Shown: positions 37,262-47,815 of the stretch, piece after piece
How the letters are laid out: the number at the start of each line of letters is the position of its first letter
Numbering within the stretch: the stretch's first letter is position 1
NCBI RefSeq assembly: GCF_017744015.1
Contig: NZ_JAGHRA010000007.1
Span: 124,001 to 188,000, forward strand
From: Paracoccus sp. R12_2
GTDB lineage: Bacteria; Pseudomonadota; Alphaproteobacteria; Rhodobacterales; Rhodobacteraceae
Direction of reading: 5' to 3'
DNA length: 64,000 nt
Program-made: the position numbers and the translations under genes
The notes under the pieces: generated by a model
Told to the model about the DNA's origin: nothing
The model's database searches: none
What the model saw: the letters and a program-made list of their open reading frames with translations, nothing else

Positions 37262-37833
37262 AGCTGCGATTGGCGGAAGGGTGCGGGATCCCAGCCGCAC
37301 ACGAAGCCGTCGCCATCCGGATCCATGCCGCGCGGATCCTGACGCGGCCCACCAGCAGCAAGGAATGCCGTCTGTGCATCGTTGTCGCTGGCAAAACCTG
37401 CGCAGGCGCGCGCCGCCTGAGCGGCGGACGCGCCGGATCGACCGTAAATCGCCGTTCCCGGAGCATGATCGACCGCAAAGGCGTAGCGGACCAGAACCGG
37501 CGTCGTGCCGGGATAGGGTCCGCTGGATGTGGTCGGCAGCATCGCCTTGGGGGCGATCTGCGTCGGCGCCGCCGCGGCGCGCCGCGCGCCGACGCCCATC
37601 GTGGCGGGCACCGGCACAGGCGATTGCCCGGCGATGTCCTCGGGGGTCGGCGCCTTGGCCGGCAACGTGATCGGGATGGTCTGCGGCGCGTTCTGATCGG
37701 TGGTCAGGGCAATCTCGCGCGCCGCCCGGTATTCACCATAGCGGGAAGCGCCGAACTGATAGTTCGGATTCCAGCCCAAATGCTCGCCACAGCCGGCCAG
37801 CGCCAGCACCGAAATCAACACCCAGCCGCGCAT
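37258..37833 (-). CDS. Predicted lipoprotein with C-terminal DPDGDGxxC (Excalibur-like) motif
   Basis: 191-residue exported protein. The start MRGWVLISVLALAGCGEH gives a lipoprotein signal with lipobox LAGC. A proline/alanine-rich low-complexity middle separates this from the C-terminus, which reads GMDPDGDGFVCGWDPAPFR, a calcium-binding Excalibur-like motif paired with an earlier cysteine in ARACAGFAS. Function is unknown; by neighbourhood (amidase downstream, four-base overlap) it may act at the cell envelope. The start at 37833 is preferred over codons upstream. Confidence 0.75.
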   Translation of the reverse strand: MRGWVLISVLALAGCGEHLGWNPNYQFGASRYGEYRAAREIALTTDQNAPQTIPITLPAKAPTPEDIAGQSPVPVPATMGVGARRAAAAPTQIAPKAMLPTTSSGPYPGTTPVLVRYAFAVDHAPGTAIYGRSGASAAQAARACAGFASDNDAQTAFLAAGGPRQDPRGMDPDGDGFVCGWDPAPFRQSQL

Positions 37834-37867
37834 ATTGCCTCCGCCAACCGTTCCATTCTTTGGGAAC

Positions 37868-39352
37868 CTACCACCAGCGCTGCGGCTTGACCACAAATCC
37901 CGCGGCGCGTTCCAGAACCAGCGCCTGATTCAGCAGTTCGCCCTCTTCGAAGGGTCTGCCGATCAGTTGCAGCCCCAGCGGCAGGCCCTGCTTGTCCTGC
38001 CCGACCGGGACCGAGATGCCCGGCAGACCGGCAAGGTTCAGCGTGACCGTAAACACGTCCTGAAGATACATCGCGACAGGGTCCGAATTGTCCATCGCCC
38101 CCAAGGCGAAAGCAGCCGATGGCGTTGTCGGCGCCAGGATCGCGTCGATGCCGTCCGCATACGCCGTGTCGAAATCGCGCTTGATCAGCGCACGAACCTT
38201 GCGGGCGCGGTTGTAATAGGCGTCATAGAAGCCTGCCGACAGCACATAGGTGCCGATCATGATGCGGCGCTGCACCTCGGGGCCGAAACCCTCGGCGCGG
38301 GTCTTTTCATACATCTCGACGATCCCGTCGCCCTGCCCCAGCCGGGCGCGGCGGCCATAGCGCACGCCGTCATAGCGCGCGAGGTTCGAGGACGCCTCGG
38401 CCGGCGCGATGACGTAATAGGCAGGCAGCGCGTATTTCGTGTGCGGCAGGCTGATATCGACGATCTCGGCCCCGGCATCGCGCAGCATGTCGGCACCCTT
38501 GTCCCACAGCGCGGCGATATCGTCGGGCATGCCGTCGATGCGGTATTCCCGCGGAATGCCGATCTTCTTGCCGCGGATATCGCCGGTCAGCAGCGATTCG
38601 TAGTCCGGCACCGGCAGATCGGCGCTGGTCGAATCCTGCGGATCGACAGATGCCATGGCGCCCAGCATGATCGCCGCGTCGCGCACCGTCTTGGTCATCG
38701 GCCCTGCCTGATCCAGCGAACTGGCATAGGCGATCACGCCCCAGCGACTGACACGGCCATAGGTCGGGCGCAGGCCGACCGTGCCGGTGAACGCCGCGGG
38801 CTGACGGATCGAGCCGCCGGTATCGGTACCGGTCGCACCAAGGCACAGATCCGCTGCCACGGCCGCAGCCGATCCGCCCGACGATCCGCCTGGCGTCAAC
38901 TCCTGACCATCGGCCCCTTTCCATGGGTTCACCGCGCGGCCATAGCAGCTGGCCTCGTTGGTGGACCCCATGGCGAATTCGTCCATGTTCAGCTTGCCCA
39001 GCATCACCGCGCCGGCATTCCACAGATTCTGCGTGACGGTGGATTCGTATTCGGGGGTGAAGCCGTCCAGAATGCGGCTCGCCGCCTGGCTGGGCACGCC
39101 CTTGACGCAGAATACATCCTTGATGCCGACAGGAATGCCGGTCATCGCGACCGCATCGCCCGCCCTGATCCGCGCATCCGCCGCACGGGCCATTTCGGCG
39201 GCCTTCTCGGGCGTGCCGTGAACAAATGCGTTCAGCGGCCCCGATGCCCCGATCGCCCCAAGGCAGGCCTCGGTCAGTTCGACCGATGTCACCTCGCCGC
39301 CGGACAGGGCGTCCCGCGCGTCGGCAATGGTCAGTGTGTTCAGGTCGCTCAT
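37868..39352 (-). CDS. gatA: Asp-tRNA(Asn)/Glu-tRNA(Gln) amidotransferase subunit A
   Basis: 494-residue amidase-signature subunit that releases ammonia from glutamine for transamidation of mischarged tRNA. The Ser-cisSer-Lys triad is K78 ([10 protein letters not shown]), S157 in [11 protein letters not shown] and nucleophile S181 in [10 protein letters not shown]. Length and motifs match GatA rather than a general amidase. Its ATG overlaps the gatC stop (ATGA). gatB is not in this window, a usual separation in Rhodobacteraceae. Confidence 0.96.
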   Translation of the reverse strand: MSDLNTLTIADARDALSGGEVTSVELTEACLGAIGASGPLNAFVHGTPEKAAEMARAADARIRAGDAVAMTGIPVGIKDVFCVKGVPSQAASRILDGFTPEYESTVTQNLWNAGAVMLGKLNMDEFAMGSTNEASCYGRAVNPWKGADGQELTPGGSSGGSAAAVAADLCLGATGTDTGGSIRQPAAFTGTVGLRPTYGRVSRWGVIAYASSLDQAGPMTKTVRDAAIMLGAMASVDPQDSTSADLPVPDYESLLTGDIRGKKIGIPREYRIDGMPDDIAALWDKGADMLRDAGAEIVDISLPHTKYALPAYYVIAPAEASSNLARYDGVRYGRRARLGQGDGIVEMYEKTRAEGFGPEVQRRIMIGTYVLSAGFYDAYYNRARKVRALIKRDFDTAYADGIDAILAPTTPSAAFALGAMDNSDPVAMYLQDVFTVTLNLAGLPGISVPVGQDKQGLPLGLQLIGRPFEEGELLNQALVLERAAGFVVKPQRWW

Positions 39353-39636
39353 TCCACCACCTTCGGCACCGCAAAGAACCCCTCTCGGGCGTCGGGCGCG
39401 TTCGCCAGGATCTTGTCGGGCATCCCGCCCGTCGTCACGACGTCCTCGCGCCGTTTCAACCGCATCGGAATCACCCCGGTCATCGGCTCGACTCCCTCGA
39501 CATCGACCTCGTTCAGCTGCTCCATGAATTGCAGGATTCCGCTAAGTTCGCGCGCCAGCGCCGGCAGCGCCTCATCCTCGACCGCGATGCGCGCCAGATG
39601 CGCGACCTTGCGGGCCTCGTCCTCGGTGATCGACAT
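39349..39636 (-). CDS. gatC: Asp-tRNA(Asn)/Glu-tRNA(Gln) amidotransferase subunit C
   Basis: 95-residue subunit that wraps around GatA and GatB to stabilise the complex. It begins [19 protein letters not shown], the conserved GatC N-terminus, and contains [19 protein letters not shown]. It is translationally coupled to gatA. The 79-bp gap to the divergent AEC gene holds the promoters for both directions. Confidence 0.95.
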   Translation of the reverse strand: MSITEDEARKVAHLARIAVEDEALPALARELSGILQFMEQLNEVDVEGVEPMTGVIPMRLKRREDVVTTGGMPDKILANAPDAREGFFAVPKVVE

Positions 39637-39715
39637 GGCTTTCCCTTTCGTTCAGCGGCGGTTTACAAGCCCGCGACAGAGGCTGCAAGAAGCCCGCTGA
39701 TCCGCAAGGAACGTC

Positions 39716-40663
39716 ATGCAAGCTGCCCTATCGATCCTTCCCGTGATTGCGCTGGTCGCCTTGGGACATGCCGCGCGGCGCTGGAACCTGATCGCGCCGC
39801 AGAACTGGCCCGGCATCGAACAGCTTGGGTTCCGCATCCTGTTCCCGGCAATCCTGCTGACTTCGATCTACCGGTCGGAACTGACCATCGGTGCGCTGGG
39901 TCAGTACCTGCTGACGCTGGTGATTGCCTTTGGCACCACCGGCGCGCTGGCATTGGCCCTGCGGCGACCGTTGCGATTGAACAATCCGCGCACCAGCTCG
40001 ATGTTCCAAGGCGCGATGCGGTTCAATTCGCTGCTGATCCTTGCGGTCGCGGCACAGGGTCTGGGACCGCGTGCCCTCAGCGATCTGGCGGTGGCCTTTG
40101 CGTTCCTGATCCCCACTTTCAATATTGCGGCGATCATCTCGCTGACGCTGTTTCCGCCCGAGGACGCCTCTCGGCCGCGAACGACCGGCCCGCAGGTCGT
40201 TGGTCGCATCGGTGCCGAGGTTCTGCGCAACCCGCTGGTGCTGTCCTGCGTCGCGGGGCTGGCGCTGAATCTCAGCGGCATCCAGCTTGCGCCGTGGATC
40301 ATCGCGCCGCTGGACTGGCTGGGACAGGGGGCGCTTGCCGTGGGGCTGCTGACGGTGGGTGCGGGGATCCAGATCCGGCGCCTGTGGCAAAGCGACCCGG
40401 CCATGTGGATCGGCGTCGCGATGCGGCTGCTGCTGTGTCCGGCGCTGTTTCTGGGGGTCGCGGTTCTGATGGAGCTGCCCGGCGGCCAGCTTGCCTCGGG
40501 CCTTCTGGCAACGGCGGCGCCCGGCGCCCCGGTCGGCTATATCCTTGCGCGGCAGATGGGCGGTGACGCTGAATTCTATGCCGACATGTTCACCTGGCAG
40601 ACGGTTCTTTCAGCGCTGACCCTGCCCTTGTGGCTTGTTCTTGCAGGTTCGCTTAGCGGTTAG
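39716..40663 (+). CDS. AEC-family transporter (auxin efflux carrier type)
   Basis: 315-residue membrane protein of the AEC (auxin efflux carrier/malonate transporter) family with about ten helices. The start is MQAALSILPVIALVALGHAA, and typical segments are LFPAILLTSIYRSEL and AFAFLIPTFNIAAIISL. Bacterial AEC proteins export organic acids or similar anions; the substrate is not deducible. It stands alone, divergent from gatCA and just before tRNA-Glu. Confidence 0.88.
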   Translation: MQAALSILPVIALVALGHAARRWNLIAPQNWPGIEQLGFRILFPAILLTSIYRSELTIGALGQYLLTLVIAFGTTGALALALRRPLRLNNPRTSSMFQGAMRFNSLLILAVAAQGLGPRALSDLAVAFAFLIPTFNIAAIISLTLFPPEDASRPRTTGPQVVGRIGAEVLRNPLVLSCVAGLALNLSGIQLAPWIIAPLDWLGQGALAVGLLTVGAGIQIRRLWQSDPAMWIGVAMRLLLCPALFLGVAVLMELPGGQLASGLLATAAPGAPVGYILARQMGGDAEFYADMFTWQTVLSALTLPLWLVLAGSLSG

Positions 40664-40717
40664 AAACACCCCGGCCAGCAGGCCTGAAAAAATTCGCCGG
40701 GGCGTCCAAAATTCCCC

Positions 40718-40746
40718 TTGCGCCTATCGGCCGCTTTGCCTAAACA
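40718..40746 (+). promoter_or_regulatory. Predicted tRNA-Glu promoter
   Basis: TTGCGC, 17 bases, TAAACA, ending 41 bases before the tRNA. The same TTGCGC-N17-TAAAC layout stands before tRNA-Thr (57040-57068). Confidence 0.65.
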
Positions 40747-40787
40747 CCGCTCCACGCCGCCGGGTCGCCCGGAAGCGTTCAGAAAGT

Positions 40788-40862
40788 GGCCCGTTCGTCT
40801 ATCGGTTAGGACGCCAGGTTTTCAACCTGGAAAGAGGGGTTCGATTCCCCTACGGGCTGCCA
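40788..40862 (+). tRNA. tRNA-Glu (anticodon UUC)
   Basis: 75 bases with encoded CCA. The acceptor strand GGCCCGT pairs with ACGGGCT, the anticodon stem is CCAGG/CCTGG with loop TTTTCAA giving anticodon TTC, and the T arm contains GGTTCGATTCC. The start codon-free flanks and a promoter upstream support it. Confidence 0.96.
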
Positions 40863-40975
40863 CTTCCCTTGCAGATCAGATAATTGGCGTGCTTGCGCGG
40901 AATGTGCGCGTGGCATCGGCATGCGATGACAAACGCGCTTTTCCGGGCGCGCATCCGGCCGCTGCGGACTATCGA

Positions 40976-42052
40976 CTACAGGCCGACAAGGGCGCGCGCG
41001 AACTCTTCCGCGTCGAATGCATCCAGATCGTCGATCTGTTCGCCCACGCCGATCGCATGGATCGGCAGGCCGAACCTGTCGGCCAGCGCGACCAGCACGC
41101 CACCACGCGCCGTGCCGTCCAGCTTGGTCATCACAAGACCCGAGACATCGGCCAGCTTGCGGAATGTCTCGACCTGGCTCAGCGCGTTCTGCCCGGTCGT
41201 CGCATCCAGCACCAGAAGCGTGTTGTGCGGCGCCGAGGGGTCTTTCTTGCGGATCACGCGGACGATCTTGGCCAGTTCTTCCATCAGATCCTGACGGTTC
41301 TGCAGCCGCCCTGCCGTGTCGATCATCAGCAGATCCGCGCCTTCCGCCTCGGCCCTCGTCATCGCGTCGAAGGCGAGGCTGGCAGGATCGGATCCCTGCG
41401 CGGCCACCATGACCGGAACGCCCGCCCGCTGACCCCAGACCTGCAACTGCTCGACCGCGGCCGCACGGAACGTATCGCCCGCGGCAATCACGACATTCTT
41501 GCCAGCCGCCTTGAACTGGCTTGCCAGCTTGCCGATGGTGGTGGTCTTGCCGGACCCGTTCACACCGACAACCAGCACCACTTGCGGCTTTCTGGGATAC
41601 AGCGGCAAAGGCTTGGCCACCGGCGTCATGATCCGCGCAATCTCGGCCGCCAGCAGCTGCTTCAGCTCGGTCGAGGACACCCGCCGGCCCATCCGGCCTT
41701 CGGCGATGTTGGCCGTCACCCGCAACGCGGTCTCGACGCCCAGATCGGTCTGGACCAGCATATCCTCCAACTCTTCCAGCATCTCGTCGTCCAGCGCCCG
41801 GCGCGGCTCGTCGGGGGCTGACGCGTCGCCGCGTCTGAACAGCCGTCCGACCAGACCGGACGATTGCTGCGGTGCAGGTTGGTCGGGCGCAGAAGTTGGT
41901 GAAGGCTCGGCTGGTGCTTGCGCCTGATCGTCGGCAGGCACTACTGCCCGATCATCCGCAGGTGCGCCGTCGCCGACGATATCGTCCAGCCCCTCGCCGA
42001 TTTTCGAGGATGAGCGGGTCAGCCGCTCGCGCAGTTTCGTGAAGAACGACAT
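40976..42052 (-). CDS. ftsY: Signal recognition particle receptor FtsY
   Basis: 358-residue SRP receptor GTPase that docks Ffh-ribosome complexes at the membrane. The NG domain shows GVNGSGKTTTIGKLA (P-loop, near residue 172), DTFRAAAVEQL, DTAGR and MTKLDGTARGG. The acidic, alanine/proline-rich N-terminal A domain is short (about 75 residues), as in many alphaproteobacteria. It is monocistronic here, next to tRNA-Glu. The 113 bases between the tRNA and its end show no further gene. Confidence 0.97.
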   Translation of the reverse strand: MSFFTKLRERLTRSSSKIGEGLDDIVGDGAPADDRAVVPADDQAQAPAEPSPTSAPDQPAPQQSSGLVGRLFRRGDASAPDEPRRALDDEMLEELEDMLVQTDLGVETALRVTANIAEGRMGRRVSSTELKQLLAAEIARIMTPVAKPLPLYPRKPQVVLVVGVNGSGKTTTIGKLASQFKAAGKNVVIAAGDTFRAAAVEQLQVWGQRAGVPVMVAAQGSDPASLAFDAMTRAEAEGADLLMIDTAGRLQNRQDLMEELAKIVRVIRKKDPSAPHNTLLVLDATTGQNALSQVETFRKLADVSGLVMTKLDGTARGGVLVALADRFGLPIHAIGVGEQIDDLDAFDAEEFARALVGL

Positions 42053-42168
42053 GTCCGCATCCTTTTCCTGCGCGCGAACCTAGTCGGTCTTGCCGCCAAG
42101 GAAAAGCCGCCAGCGGCTTTCCAGACCGCCGAAGGCCCCCTGTCGCACGACGCGCATTCGGACACAGC

Positions 42169-43779
42169 CTAGCCGCGCATCGACCTGAACAGCCCTGCAA
42201 GATGCTGGGTCGATGGATCGTGACCGGGCGCAGCCTCGCCCTTCAACAGCGGCTCGACCTTCAGTGCCAGTTCCTTGCCCAGTTCAACGCCCCACTGGTC
42301 GAAACTGTTGATCCCCAGGATCACACCTTCGACAAAGACCCGATGTTCATAAAGCGCAACGATCTGCCCCAGCGCAAAGGGCGTCAGTTGCGGGATGAGA
42401 AGGGTCGTCGAGGGACGGTTGCCGGGGAACACCCGGTGCCGCGCCTGCCGATCCAGTTCAGCGCCTTCCAGCCCCTTGGCCTGCATCAGCGCCCGCGCCT
42501 CATCCAGCGTGCGACCGCGCATCAGCGCCTCGGACTGGGCAAGACAGTTGGCGGCCAGCAGGATGTGGTGATGGGCCAGTTCGTCCTCGTGTCCGCGCGC
42601 GGCCAGAATGAATTCGCACGGCACCGGCATCGTGCCCTGATGGATCAGCTGATAGAAGGCATGCTGTCCGTTGGTCCCCGGCTCGCCCCACACGACGGGG
42701 CCGGAAACGGTGGGCAGGTCGCTGCCGTCCATCGCCACGCGCTTGCCGTTCGATTCCATCTCTAGCTGTTGCAGATAGGCGGGCAGCCGGATCAGGCGAT
42801 TGTCGTAGGGCAGCACCGCGCGGGTCGGATAGCCGCAGACCTGATGGTGCCAGATGCCGACCAGCGCCAGCAGCACCGGCAGGTTCTCGGCCAGCGGCGC
42901 GCTGCGGAAATGCGCGTCCATCGCGGCGCCACCGGCAAGAAAGTGGTCGAAATCATCGGGACCGACAGCGATCATCAGCGACAGGCCGATCGGCCCCCAC
43001 ATCGAATAGCGTCCGCCCACCCAGTCCTCGAAACCGAAGACGCGCGATTCGTCGATGCCGAAAGCGGCAGTCTTGTCGATGGCGGAAGACAGCGCCGCGA
43101 ACTGCGCCGCCGGCGCGGACACCGTCTTCGCCATCCACTCGCGGGCGGTTCGGGCGTTGGTCATCGTCTCGATCGTCGTGAAGGTCTTGGACGCGACGAT
43201 CACCAATGTCGTCTCGGGGTTCAGCCCGGCCAGAGTGTCGGCGATGTCGGCTCCGTCGACGTTGCTGACGAAATGCGCCCGAGGCCCGTCGTGATAGGGC
43301 GCCAGCGCAAGCGTCGCCATGAACGGGCCCAGATCCGAACCGCCGATGCCGATATTCACGATATCGGTGATCCTACCGCCCTGCCCCCGATATGCCCCCG
43401 AACGCACATCGCGCGCAAACGCCGACATCCGCTCATGGGTCGCGCGCACGGCGGGCATCACATCCTGACCATCAACGACGACGCTGCCCGACAGATTGCG
43501 CAGGGCCGTGTGCAGGACGGCGCGACCCTCGGTTTCATTGATCCTTTCGCCGGTGAACATCGCCTCGCGACGTTCCTCGATCCGGGCATCTTGCGCCAGT
43601 TCCAGCAGCAGGCCGCGCACATCCGCATCGATCATGGTCTTGGAATAATCAAAGACCAGTTCATCAGCTTCCACGCAGAAATCGCGCGCGCGGGCGGGAT
43701 CGGCTTCGAACAGATCGTCGATCCGTGCGGTGTCCTGCGCAGCGCGGTGGGCTTTCAGGCGGGTCCAGATATCGTTCAT
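42169..43779 (-). CDS. pgi: Glucose-6-phosphate isomerase
   Basis: 536-residue enzyme interconverting glucose-6-phosphate and fructose-6-phosphate. Signature regions are [49 protein letters not shown] and [12 protein letters not shown]. Length is typical. It is the last gene of zwf-pgl-pgi (ten-base gap to pgl), so fructose-6-phosphate can be fed back into the Entner-Doudoroff route in a cycle. Confidence 0.97.
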   Translation of the reverse strand: MNDIWTRLKAHRAAQDTARIDDLFEADPARARDFCVEADELVFDYSKTMIDADVRGLLLELAQDARIEERREAMFTGERINETEGRAVLHTALRNLSGSVVVDGQDVMPAVRATHERMSAFARDVRSGAYRGQGGRITDIVNIGIGGSDLGPFMATLALAPYHDGPRAHFVSNVDGADIADTLAGLNPETTLVIVASKTFTTIETMTNARTAREWMAKTVSAPAAQFAALSSAIDKTAAFGIDESRVFGFEDWVGGRYSMWGPIGLSLMIAVGPDDFDHFLAGGAAMDAHFRSAPLAENLPVLLALVGIWHHQVCGYPTRAVLPYDNRLIRLPAYLQQLEMESNGKRVAMDGSDLPTVSGPVVWGEPGTNGQHAFYQLIHQGTMPVPCEFILAARGHEDELAHHHILLAANCLAQSEALMRGRTLDEARALMQAKGLEGAELDRQARHRVFPGNRPSTTLLIPQLTPFALGQIVALYEHRVFVEGVILGINSFDQWGVELGKELALKVEPLLKGEAAPGHDPSTQHLAGLFRSMRG

Positions 43780-43789
43780 CTCAATCCTC

Positions 43790-44467
43790 TCATTCCGCCC
43801 AGTGGACGGTCGCCTGATCCAGGAACGCCCGGATCGGCGCGTCGATCGGGTCCATTTTCTGCGCCCGTTCCAGCGCTTCGCGCTTTTCGGGGCCCATGAT
43901 CAGCAGATGCGTGTGGATCGCATTCGACAGCACCGGTCGGGTCAGGGTGATGCGCGGCTCGTCAGCGCCTTCGGCGCGGATCGCCATCACCGGCGGCGCG
44001 GTGGCTGACAACGCCTCGGCCAGATGGTCGGCGCCCGGAAACAGGCTGGCGGTGTGCATGTCATTGCCCATCCCCAGCAACATGACCGTGATCGGCAGAT
44101 AGGGGGTCAGCATCCCCGACAGCTTGTCGGTCGCGTCATCGGGCTGTCCATCGCCGGTATAAAGATCGATGTAATTCGCGTCCTGCGCACGATCCTTCAG
44201 CAGATGCCTGCGCAGCAACCGACTGTTCGAGCGCTTGTGATCGCCATCTACCCAGCGTTCGTCGCCCAGAAACACCGTCACGCGGCCCCAGTCGATATCG
44301 GTACCGCTGAGCGTTTCGAAAACCTGCGTTGGCGAGGTGCCACCGGGCACGCACAGGCTTGCCCGTTCACTACTGCGCAGATGCTGCGCAAGCTGCGATG
44401 CCATCCGGTCCGCCAATGACAGCGCCAGCATGTCCCGATCGGGATATTCCACGAAATCCATGCTCAT
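43790..44467 (-). CDS. pgl: 6-phosphogluconolactonase
   Basis: 225-residue hydrolase of the NagB-like (DevB) type that opens 6-phosphogluconolactone to 6-phosphogluconate. Motifs are [15 protein letters not shown] and [19 protein letters not shown]; the [17 protein letters not shown] segment includes the active-site histidine, with N where many members have G-D/E. The start at 44467 overlaps the zwf stop (ATGA); longer upstream frames are zwf in another frame. Confidence 0.95.
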   Translation of the reverse strand: MSMDFVEYPDRDMLALSLADRMASQLAQHLRSSERASLCVPGGTSPTQVFETLSGTDIDWGRVTVFLGDERWVDGDHKRSNSRLLRRHLLKDRAQDANYIDLYTGDGQPDDATDKLSGMLTPYLPITVMLLGMGNDMHTASLFPGADHLAEALSATAPPVMAIRAEGADEPRITLTRPVLSNAIHTHLLIMGPEKREALERAQKMDPIDAPIRAFLDQATVHWAE

Positions 44468-45915
44468 GACCTGATCTCCCTCCAGCGCCGGTTGTCGCGA
44501 TGCATCAGGCGCAGCGCCTCTTCCGGGCCGGACGAACCCGCATCGTAAGGCTCGGGGCGGCGCTTGCTGTCTTCCCACGCCTCGATGATCGGATCTGTCC
44601 AGGCCCACGCGGCCTCGACCTCGTCGCCGCGCATGAACAGCGTCTGATTGCCGCGGATGACATCCATGATCAGCCGTTCATAGGCATCCGGCATGTCGGC
44701 CCCCTCGGCCCCCAGCGCGTCCGCGAAGGACATATCCAGCGGCACCTGCACCAACCGCATCCCGCCCGGACCCGGCTCCTTGATCATCACCTTCAGGTTC
44801 ATACCCTCATTGGGTTGCAGGCGGATGACAAGTTCATTGGCCTTCGGCGCGCCGGTGTCGTCGAAGATCGAATGCGGCGGTTCCTTGAAGGTGATCGCGA
44901 TCTCGCTGGTGCGCGCGCGCAGCTTCTTGCCGGTGCGCAGATAGAAGGGCGTGCCCTGCCAGCGCCAGTTCGAGATGCGGACCTTCATCGCGACATAGCT
45001 TTCGGTCCGCGAATCGGGGTTTTCGCTATCCTCAAGATATCCGGTCGATTTGCCGTCGGCCTGATATTGGCCGCGCACGATATCGCCCGGCTCCAAGGAT
45101 TCCAGCGCCCGGATCACTTTCAGCTTTTCGTCGCGCACGGCATTGGGGTCAAAGTGATAGGGCGGCTCCATCGCGATCAGGCAAAGAAGCTGCATCATGT
45201 GGTTCTGGACCATGTCCCGGATCGCACCGGACTTGTCGTAATAGCTGCCTCGACCGGCCACGCCCACCGTCTCGGCCACGGTGATCTGCACGTGATCGAC
45301 ATACTGCGCGTTCCAAAGCGGTTCGAACAGCACATTGGCGAAGCGGACGGCCATCAGGTTCTGAACCGTTTCCTTGCCCAGATAATGGTCGATCCGATAG
45401 ACCTGCTGTTCGTGGAAATGCTGGGCCAGCATCTGGTTCAGCGCGCGGGCCGAGGCCAGATCGCGACCGAACGGCTTCTCGACCACAACACGGCTGTCAT
45501 CGTCGGCGATGCCGTGGCTGGCCAGACGTTCGGCCAGATCGCCGAACAGCGATGGCGCGACCGAGAAATAGAATGCATGCACCGCACCGTCGCGCATCCG
45601 GGATTTCAGCTCTTGCCAGCCTCCGTCACCCTTGGCGTCGATGGCGACATAGCCCAGCAATTGCAAGAATTGCACAAGCCTGGGATCGTTCTTCTTGACG
45701 CCCGCGAACTCGACGATGGCCTTGCCTGCCTCGTCGCGGAACTGGTCGTCGTCCTGCTGCGTGCGAGCAGCGCCGATGATCCGGGACGTTTCGGGAATTT
45801 GCCCTGCCACGAATCGCCGGAACAGACCCGGCAGGATCTTGCGGTGGGCCAGATCGCCCGTGGCACCGAAGATCACAAGATCGAAATCATCGACCGGAAT
45901 GACACGAGAGACCAT
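44464..45915 (-). CDS. zwf: Glucose-6-phosphate 1-dehydrogenase
   Basis: 483-residue NAD(P)-dependent dehydrogenase making 6-phosphogluconolactone, the entry to the Entner-Doudoroff and pentose-phosphate routes. FGATGDLAHRK is the coenzyme site and YRIDHYLGKETVQN the active-site signature. I choose the ATG at 45915 (MVSRVIPVDD) because GGAGG lies six bases upstream; in-frame codons further upstream fall inside the promoter. It heads zwf-pgl-pgi and has a palindromic operator over its -10 box. Confidence 0.96.
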   Translation of the reverse strand: MVSRVIPVDDFDLVIFGATGDLAHRKILPGLFRRFVAGQIPETSRIIGAARTQQDDDQFRDEAGKAIVEFAGVKKNDPRLVQFLQLLGYVAIDAKGDGGWQELKSRMRDGAVHAFYFSVAPSLFGDLAERLASHGIADDDSRVVVEKPFGRDLASARALNQMLAQHFHEQQVYRIDHYLGKETVQNLMAVRFANVLFEPLWNAQYVDHVQITVAETVGVAGRGSYYDKSGAIRDMVQNHMMQLLCLIAMEPPYHFDPNAVRDEKLKVIRALESLEPGDIVRGQYQADGKSTGYLEDSENPDSRTESYVAMKVRISNWRWQGTPFYLRTGKKLRARTSEIAITFKEPPHSIFDDTGAPKANELVIRLQPNEGMNLKVMIKEPGPGGMRLVQVPLDMSFADALGAEGADMPDAYERLIMDVIRGNQTLFMRGDEVEAAWAWTDPIIEAWEDSKRRPEPYDAGSSGPEEALRLMHRDNRRWREIRS

Positions 45916-45950
45916 GCTGTCCTCCATACGGTTGGCTTGAGCCATATCTC

Positions 45951-45979
45951 TTGTTAGCGTTAACAGCAATCTGCTTCAA
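45951..45979 (-). promoter_or_regulatory. Predicted zwf promoter with LacI-like operator
   Basis: On the minus strand TTGAAG (45974-45979), 17 bases, TAACAA (45951-45956). The palindrome TGTTAGCGTTAACA at 45952-45965 covers the -10 region, so a bound repressor would block it. The edd promoter carries the same type of site. Confidence 0.65.
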
Positions 45980-46515
45980 CCTTTCAGTGCGCGGGCAAGC
46001 CTTGGCAGGCGGCTGCGCTTCAGCATCCCCGCGACATCCATCTGCCCGCCCATCCGTTCTGCCTTCTCATGCGCCTGCCGCACCGCAGTGGCGACCGCCT
46101 GCGGATCAGCCGCTTGAAGCGACAGAAGCAATGCATCGGGATGGATCGCGCGAAGCCCCAGCGACCCCATGATCCCGCGCGGAAAATCCCGCAGATTGGC
46201 GGTAACGATCTGGTCCGCGCCACCGGCAAGTGCCGCTTCGATCACATGCCTGTCGGCGGGATCGGGAAGGTTCAGGTCGATCACACGGCTGCCATCATCG
46301 GGCATCTCGGCGTTGGGAAAGCGGTCGCGCAGCAGCGCGATCTCGGCCCCTGAGATGGCCGCCTGATCGGCGCCAAGCCGTGCCGCCGCGTGACGCCATT
46401 CGGCCAGGATCCGCGGTGACCACAGCGGCACGAACAGCCCTGCCGCGGCGAGGGCGATCAGGATCTCGCGCAGGATCGTCGGGAACAGCACGTTGGCGTC
46501 CAGAACCGCTCTCAT
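45976..46515 (-). CDS. PIN-domain protein (putative ribonuclease)
   Basis: 179-residue PIN-domain protein. The start MRAVLDANVLFPTILREIL carries the first conserved aspartate; DLNLPDPADRHVIEAAL and GADQIVTANLRDF carry the others expected at a magnesium nuclease site. The ATG at 46515 overlaps the rlmI stop (ATGA). No antitoxin-like gene is adjacent, so it need not be half of a toxin-antitoxin pair; its coupling to an rRNA methyltransferase instead hints at RNA metabolism. Target unknown. Confidence 0.8.
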   Translation of the reverse strand: MRAVLDANVLFPTILREILIALAAAGLFVPLWSPRILAEWRHAAARLGADQAAISGAEIALLRDRFPNAEMPDDGSRVIDLNLPDPADRHVIEAALAGGADQIVTANLRDFPRGIMGSLGLRAIHPDALLLSLQAADPQAVATAVRQAHEKAERMGGQMDVAGMLKRSRLPRLARALKG

Positions 46516-47708
46516 CCGTCCAGCCGGAAGAACAGCGATTTGAGATAACCGGTTTCCGCCAATTGCGGCAGCGTCGGATGATCCGGACCAGCCTGTCCGG
46601 TGTGGATCAGCACGCCGCGCCGCCCGCCCCGGCCAATCCCGCGCGCACTGACATTGCGGAACTGCGTCAGATCGGCCGCGTGCGAGCAACTGCACAGCAC
46701 CAGATATCCGCCCGGCGCAACCAGCGGCGCGGCCAGCTTTGCGACCCTTTCATAGGCCCGCAGCCCGGCATCCAACGCCTGTTTGGACGGTGCGAAGGCC
46801 GGCGGGTCGCACACCACAAGACCGAATTTGCGACCGTCCGCGGCCATCTGCTCCATGGCCTTGAACGCATCCGCCTGCACCGTCTCCAGCCGGTCTGCGG
46901 CGCCCATCGCCTGCGCACCCCCGACCGCAAGCTGCAAGGCCGGGGCACTGCCATCTACGCAGGTCGCACGGTCTGCGCCTGCGGCAAGCGCGGCAAGGCC
47001 GAACCCACCGACATGGCTGAATACATCCAGCATCTCGACGCCCGTTGCCAGGCGCTGCGCGAAGGCGTGGTTGGGTCGCTGATCGAAGAACAGCCCGGTC
47101 TTCTGCCCGCCCATCAGATCGGCCAGATAGGTCGCGCCATTCATCGTGACAGAAATTGGTGCCTCGGGGGCAGTCCCCCGCAGCACTTCCATCCGCTCGG
47201 CCAGCCCCTCCAGCCCGCGCGCCCTGCCTTGCCCGTTCAGAATGACGGTTTCGACTTTCGTGACCGCAATCAGGGCCTCGGCGATACGGTCTGCCATGGC
47301 ATCGGCCCATGCCGCGTTGGGCTGGATCACCGCAGTATCGCCGAAACGGTCAATGACCAGCCCCGGCAGACCGTCGGCCTCGGCATGGATCAACCGATAG
47401 AACGGCGCATCATACAGACGTTCCCGCATCGCCAGCGCACGCGACAGGCGACCGGCGATCCATGCCCCATCGATGCAGGCCGCCGGATCGCCATCCATGA
47501 CCCGCGCGACGATCTTCGATACCGGATTGACCGTGACCAGGGCAAGCGCCCTGCGCTCGGCGTCCTCGAGCACGGCGAATCCACCCGGTTCAAACGCGCG
47601 CGTGCGTCGATCAAGCACCACCTCGTCGGCGAAGACCCATGGAAATCCGTGACGGATTGCCTGCGGCCTCGATTTCGGGCGCAGACGAATGACGGGAAGC
47701 TCGTGCAT
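46512..47708 (-). CDS. Class I rRNA methyltransferase, RlmI/RlmK-like with PUA domain
   Basis: 398-residue SAM-dependent methyltransferase: N-terminal PUA-like RNA-binding domain (LRPKSRPQAIRHGFPWVFAD), central EEHEE-like linker, then a Rossmann methyltransferase with VFSHVGGFGLAALAAGA (SAM site) and CDPPAFAPSK, the NPPF-like motif of the RlmI family. E. coli RlmI makes m5C1962 in 23S rRNA; the exact target here is inferred. Start 47708 (MHELPVIRLR) is preferred. Coupled to the PIN gene. Confidence 0.9.
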   Translation of the reverse strand: MHELPVIRLRPKSRPQAIRHGFPWVFADEVVLDRRTRAFEPGGFAVLEDAERRALALVTVNPVSKIVARVMDGDPAACIDGAWIAGRLSRALAMRERLYDAPFYRLIHAEADGLPGLVIDRFGDTAVIQPNAAWADAMADRIAEALIAVTKVETVILNGQGRARGLEGLAERMEVLRGTAPEAPISVTMNGATYLADLMGGQKTGLFFDQRPNHAFAQRLATGVEMLDVFSHVGGFGLAALAAGADRATCVDGSAPALQLAVGGAQAMGAADRLETVQADAFKAMEQMAADGRKFGLVVCDPPAFAPSKQALDAGLRAYERVAKLAAPLVAPGGYLVLCSCSHAADLTQFRNVSARGIGRGGRRGVLIHTGQAGPDHPTLPQLAETGYLKSLFFRLDG

Positions 47709-47815
47709 GGCATAGGTCCTTTCGCGCCCTGATCTGACATGCCGCCCCTGCCTGCACAAGCGCCAGACGCACCCATGTCGATCGGCTGCCGGCGAGAAAC
47801 GGCAAGACGCAACGG